A DNA stretch of 31,697 nt, taken from IMG/VR virus record IMGVR_UViG_3300025872_000196, positions 1-31,697 of that record, one strand, 5' to 3'. This document shows, piece after piece, positions 30,003 through 31,697 of this stretch. Both the position numbers and the translations under genes were made by a program. The notes beneath the pieces were generated by a model. It did no database searches. It saw nothing but the letters and a program-made list of their open reading frames with translations, and was not told the origin of the DNA. The stretch is from a virus. Position 1 is the stretch's first letter. Every line of letters starts with the position of its first letter.

Positions 30003-31252
30003 CCGACGCAGACATCGCCGCCCTCGCGGGCATTACCGTCCTCCCGATGGCGCGCGACGCCGCGGTGTGGGACATGCTGGACCGCAGCGCGGACAAGTTC
30101 GACGGGAAGACCGGCGCGCTCATCCGTCCCGGTGACCCGAAGGGCCACCGCGATAACGTCCAGCTCATTCTCGCGCATGACCCGTGGTGGGCGACCGCGT
30201 TCGCGTACAACACGCTCTCCGAGCGCGTGGAGTGGGTGCGCCGGGATGGTGAGACGGTCGCCGTCGATGACCACCACGAAGCGGAGATCGGGCTGACGCT
30301 CGCGAGGCAGTACGGCATCCACGCACCGACGGCGGTAGTGCACGAAGCCGTCGCGTGGGCGGCGCACCGCCATACCTACAGCCCCGTCGAGGACTACCTC
30401 GAGGCGTTGGAATGGGACGGGGTCGAGCGCATATCCACGTGGTGCTCGCGCTACCTCGGTGCGCCTGCCGACCAAGTGACGCAGGCGATGGGCCGCGCGT
30501 GGCTTATTCAAGCGGTGGCACGTGCACTGAACCCCGGATGCAAGGCCGACACGGTGCTCATCCTGCGAGGACGCCAGGGGAGCGGGAAGAGCACGTCCCT
30601 CGCCATCCTCGGCGGTGATTGGTTCCGAGACACGCCCATCGACCTCGCGAGCAAAGACCGCTTCTCGGCCCTACAGGGCGCGTGGATCTACGAGCTGGCC
30701 GAGCTCGACTCTTTGCGTCGTGCGGAGGCTCAGACGCTAAAGGCGTTCGTCTCCTCGCAGCGGGACTCCTATCGTCCGAGCTACGGACGGAACACGCGCG
30801 ACGTCCCGCGCACGACGGTCTTCGCAGGGACGACGAACGACGACGAGTTCCTACAGGACGCAACGGGCTCGCGCCGTTGGTGGGTCATCGAGACGACCAC
30901 GTGCGACGCGCCCACCCTGCGACAGGACCGGGACCAGCTCTGGGCCGAAGCCGTCCACGCGTACCGTCAGGGCGAAGGCTGGCACCTTGAGACCGACCTC
31001 GAGGAGAGCCGCGCCGTCATGGCGCAACGGTACGAGGTGAGCGATCCGCTGGCTGCGCCGTTTGAGCTTTGGTGCGACGCGCGGCATGACTTCACGGTCT
31101 CGGAAGCGTGGGCTGCGCTGGGCTACCTTACGCCGCCTCTGGCTCGAGATGGTCAACGCCTGGGCAAGCTGATCCGCCAGCTCGGGCTTCACGTCGCGGG
31201 GAAGGTTGTGCGGAACGGGAAGCGCGTCAACGGGTACAAGCTCGCCGACTAA
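29999..31252 (+). CDS. VapE/D5-type replicative helicase
   Basis: This 417-residue ATPase is of the virulence-associated E/phage D5-like type (PF05272 pattern). Walker A is GRQGSGKS (191-198), a Walker B-like WIYELAELD follows (229-237), the sensor motif TTVFAGTTN ends in N280, and an arginine-finger pair R292-R293 lies in GSRRWW. The N-terminal 120 residues probably bind DNA or the primase. The start is GTG with AGGAGG 5 bases upstream. With the prim-pol in front and an iteron cluster just behind, it is the likely origin-opening or unwinding helicase. Confidence 0.9.
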   Translation: MTDADIAALAGITVLPMARDAAVWDMLDRSADKFDGKTGALIRPGDPKGHRDNVQLILAHDPWWATAFAYNTLSERVEWVRRDGETVAVDDHHEAEIGLTLARQYGIHAPTAVVHEAVAWAAHRHTYSPVEDYLEALEWDGVERISTWCSRYLGAPADQVTQAMGRAWLIQAVARALNPGCKADTVLILRGRQGSGKSTSLAILGGDWFRDTPIDLASKDRFSALQGAWIYELAELDSLRRAEAQTLKAFVSSQRDSYRPSYGRNTRDVPRTTVFAGTTNDDEFLQDATGSRRWWVIETTTCDAPTLRQDRDQLWAEAVHAYRQGEGWHLETDLEESRAVMAQRYEVSDPLAAPFELWCDARHDFTVSEAWAALGYLTPPLARDGQRLGKLIRQLGLHVAGKVVRNGKRVNGYKLAD

Positions 31253-31339
31253 GCCGCGTCGTGTCCACCCTTGCTGTTTGGTGTCCACCCTTGTGTCCAC
31301 CCTTGTCCACCCTCAAGGATGTAGTCCCCGTCTAGGTTG

Positions 31340-31356
31340 TCTAGGGTGTCCACCCT
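31340..31356 (+). repeat. TCTAGGGTGTCCACCCT repeat, first copy
   Basis: A 17-base unit whose second copy at 31472-31488 differs by one base. Each contains AGGGT and ACCCT arms, so each is itself an inverted repeat around an iteron core. Confidence 0.85.
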
Positions 31357-31471
31357 GTCCGGGTAACTTTAAACTTTTAGAGAGAATAGAAAGAGAGAGA
31401 GAGACATGGAAACGCGTGGACAGGGTGGACAGGGTGGACAGAACCTACGGCGATGCAGTCGGCGTCTACGT

Positions 31472-31488
31472 TCTAGGGTGTTCACCCT
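31472..31488 (+). repeat. TCTAGGGTGTTCACCCT repeat, second copy
   Basis: Second copy of the 17-base unit, with TTC instead of TCC. It is followed by CACCCTT (31483-31489) pairing with AAGGGTG (31498-31504) across an 8-base loop. Confidence 0.85.
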
Positions 31489-31697
31489 TGCCGGCGTAAG
31501 GGTGGACAGGGTGGACACTGTGGACGGCGTAGACCATCGGGCTAGACTTGACCTCGAGCGTGCGGTCCTCGGCATGGTGCCTGGGGACCGCGTCCTCCGA
31601 TGCGCTCGGACGATAGCGCAGCCCTGTCCAAGTCAGCCTTGCCTCGCGGGCAGGGTTGTCGTGTGTCTGGGGGCCTCCATACCCCGACCTCCTTCGC

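Larger units (their letters stand above)
31261..31527. other. candidate replication origin with GTGTCCACCC iterons
   Basis: The 445-bp tail of the window after 31252 contains no supported complete gene. Six copies of GTGTCCACCC or a near match read forward (31261, 31281, 31293, 31303, 31346, 31478) and four copies of GGGTGGACA read backward (31423, 31432, 31500, 31509), with partial copies at 31416 and 31519. Between the two groups lies an AT- and purine-rich stretch (31364-31404). Opposite iterons can form stems. This layout, next to primase and helicase genes, is what a phage or plasmid origin looks like. Confidence 0.7.

Noticed and set aside
31206-31499. Short plus-strand open frame across the iteron region
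   Set aside because: It mainly translates the repeats (VHPC, VSTLVSTLVHP) and starts inside the helicase gene; repeated DNA rather than a protein.
31261-31518. CRISPR-like array
   Set aside because: Repeats are only 9-10 bases, occur in both orientations and have irregular short spacing, so they are iterons and not a CRISPR array.
31369-31575. Minus-strand open frame with cysteine-proline repeats
   Set aside because: Its CPPCPPCP stretch is just the translated iterons, with no ribosome site.
1-31697. tRNA, rRNA, integrase, transposase or toxin-antitoxin genes
   Set aside because: None could be supported by cloverleaf-like sequence, tyrosine or serine recombinase motifs, DDE motifs or paired small genes with known toxin patterns.

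Overview
The window looks like the genome, or nearly all of it, of a small tailed phage of the long-non-contractile-tail type (siphovirus gene order). It is GC-rich and densely packed. Most genes overlap by 1-4 bases (ATGA, GTGA or TAATG junctions), and Shine-Dalgarno sites are strong. No host can be named from sequence alone; a GC-rich bacterium is the safe statement. No tRNA, rRNA, CRISPR array, insertion sequence or integrase was seen.

Layout. 60-7891 is the packaging and head module: putative small terminase, a small winged-helix-like protein, large terminase, portal, a conserved small phage protein, scaffold, major capsid protein, several small head or decoration proteins, a head-tail connector and a tail-terminator-like protein. 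7905-16857 is the tail: tube protein, tail assembly chaperones joined by a programmed -1 frameshift at a GGGTTTT heptamer, a tape-measure protein of 648 residues, a 1088-residue distal tail or fibre protein with Asp-box-like repeats, and a hub-like protein. 16857-19663 holds glycine-rich and fibre-type host-contact proteins. 19684-21126 is the lysis region: two single-span membrane proteins, then an M15-type peptidase endolysin. Two small unrecognised genes follow.

21829-24704 runs on the minus strand and is a recombination operon: a small gene, an ERF-type single-strand annealing protein with an SSB-like C-terminal tip, a Gp157-family protein, a small cysteine-containing protein and a full-length DNA polymerase sliding clamp (DnaN). 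It diverges from a 73-residue XRE regulator that is followed by a RusA resolvase. The 46-bp divergent gap carries two different perfect palindromes. One of them (TTGCGG-N3-CCGCAA) recurs in closely related form (TTGCAG-N3-CTGCAA) over a predicted extended -10 promoter at 25414-25442, upstream of an operon of small accessory genes. This suggests one repressor controlling two operons.

26646-26697 is a 16-bp perfect inverted repeat. After it comes a visibly more AT-rich pair, a beta-class DNA methyltransferase and an SNF2-type helicase, which looks like an acquired module. 29127-31252 encodes a primase-polymerase and a VapE/D5-type helicase. Just downstream, 31261-31527 contains about ten GTGTCCACCC iterons in both orientations around an AT- and purine-rich stretch, the best candidate for the replication origin. 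Together, the primase, helicase, clamp, annealing protein, resolvase, repressor and iterons form a self-contained replication and control module with no integrase. This is compatible with a lytic phage or with a phage-plasmid lifestyle. All functional calls rest on reading motifs and gene order; no database search was possible.
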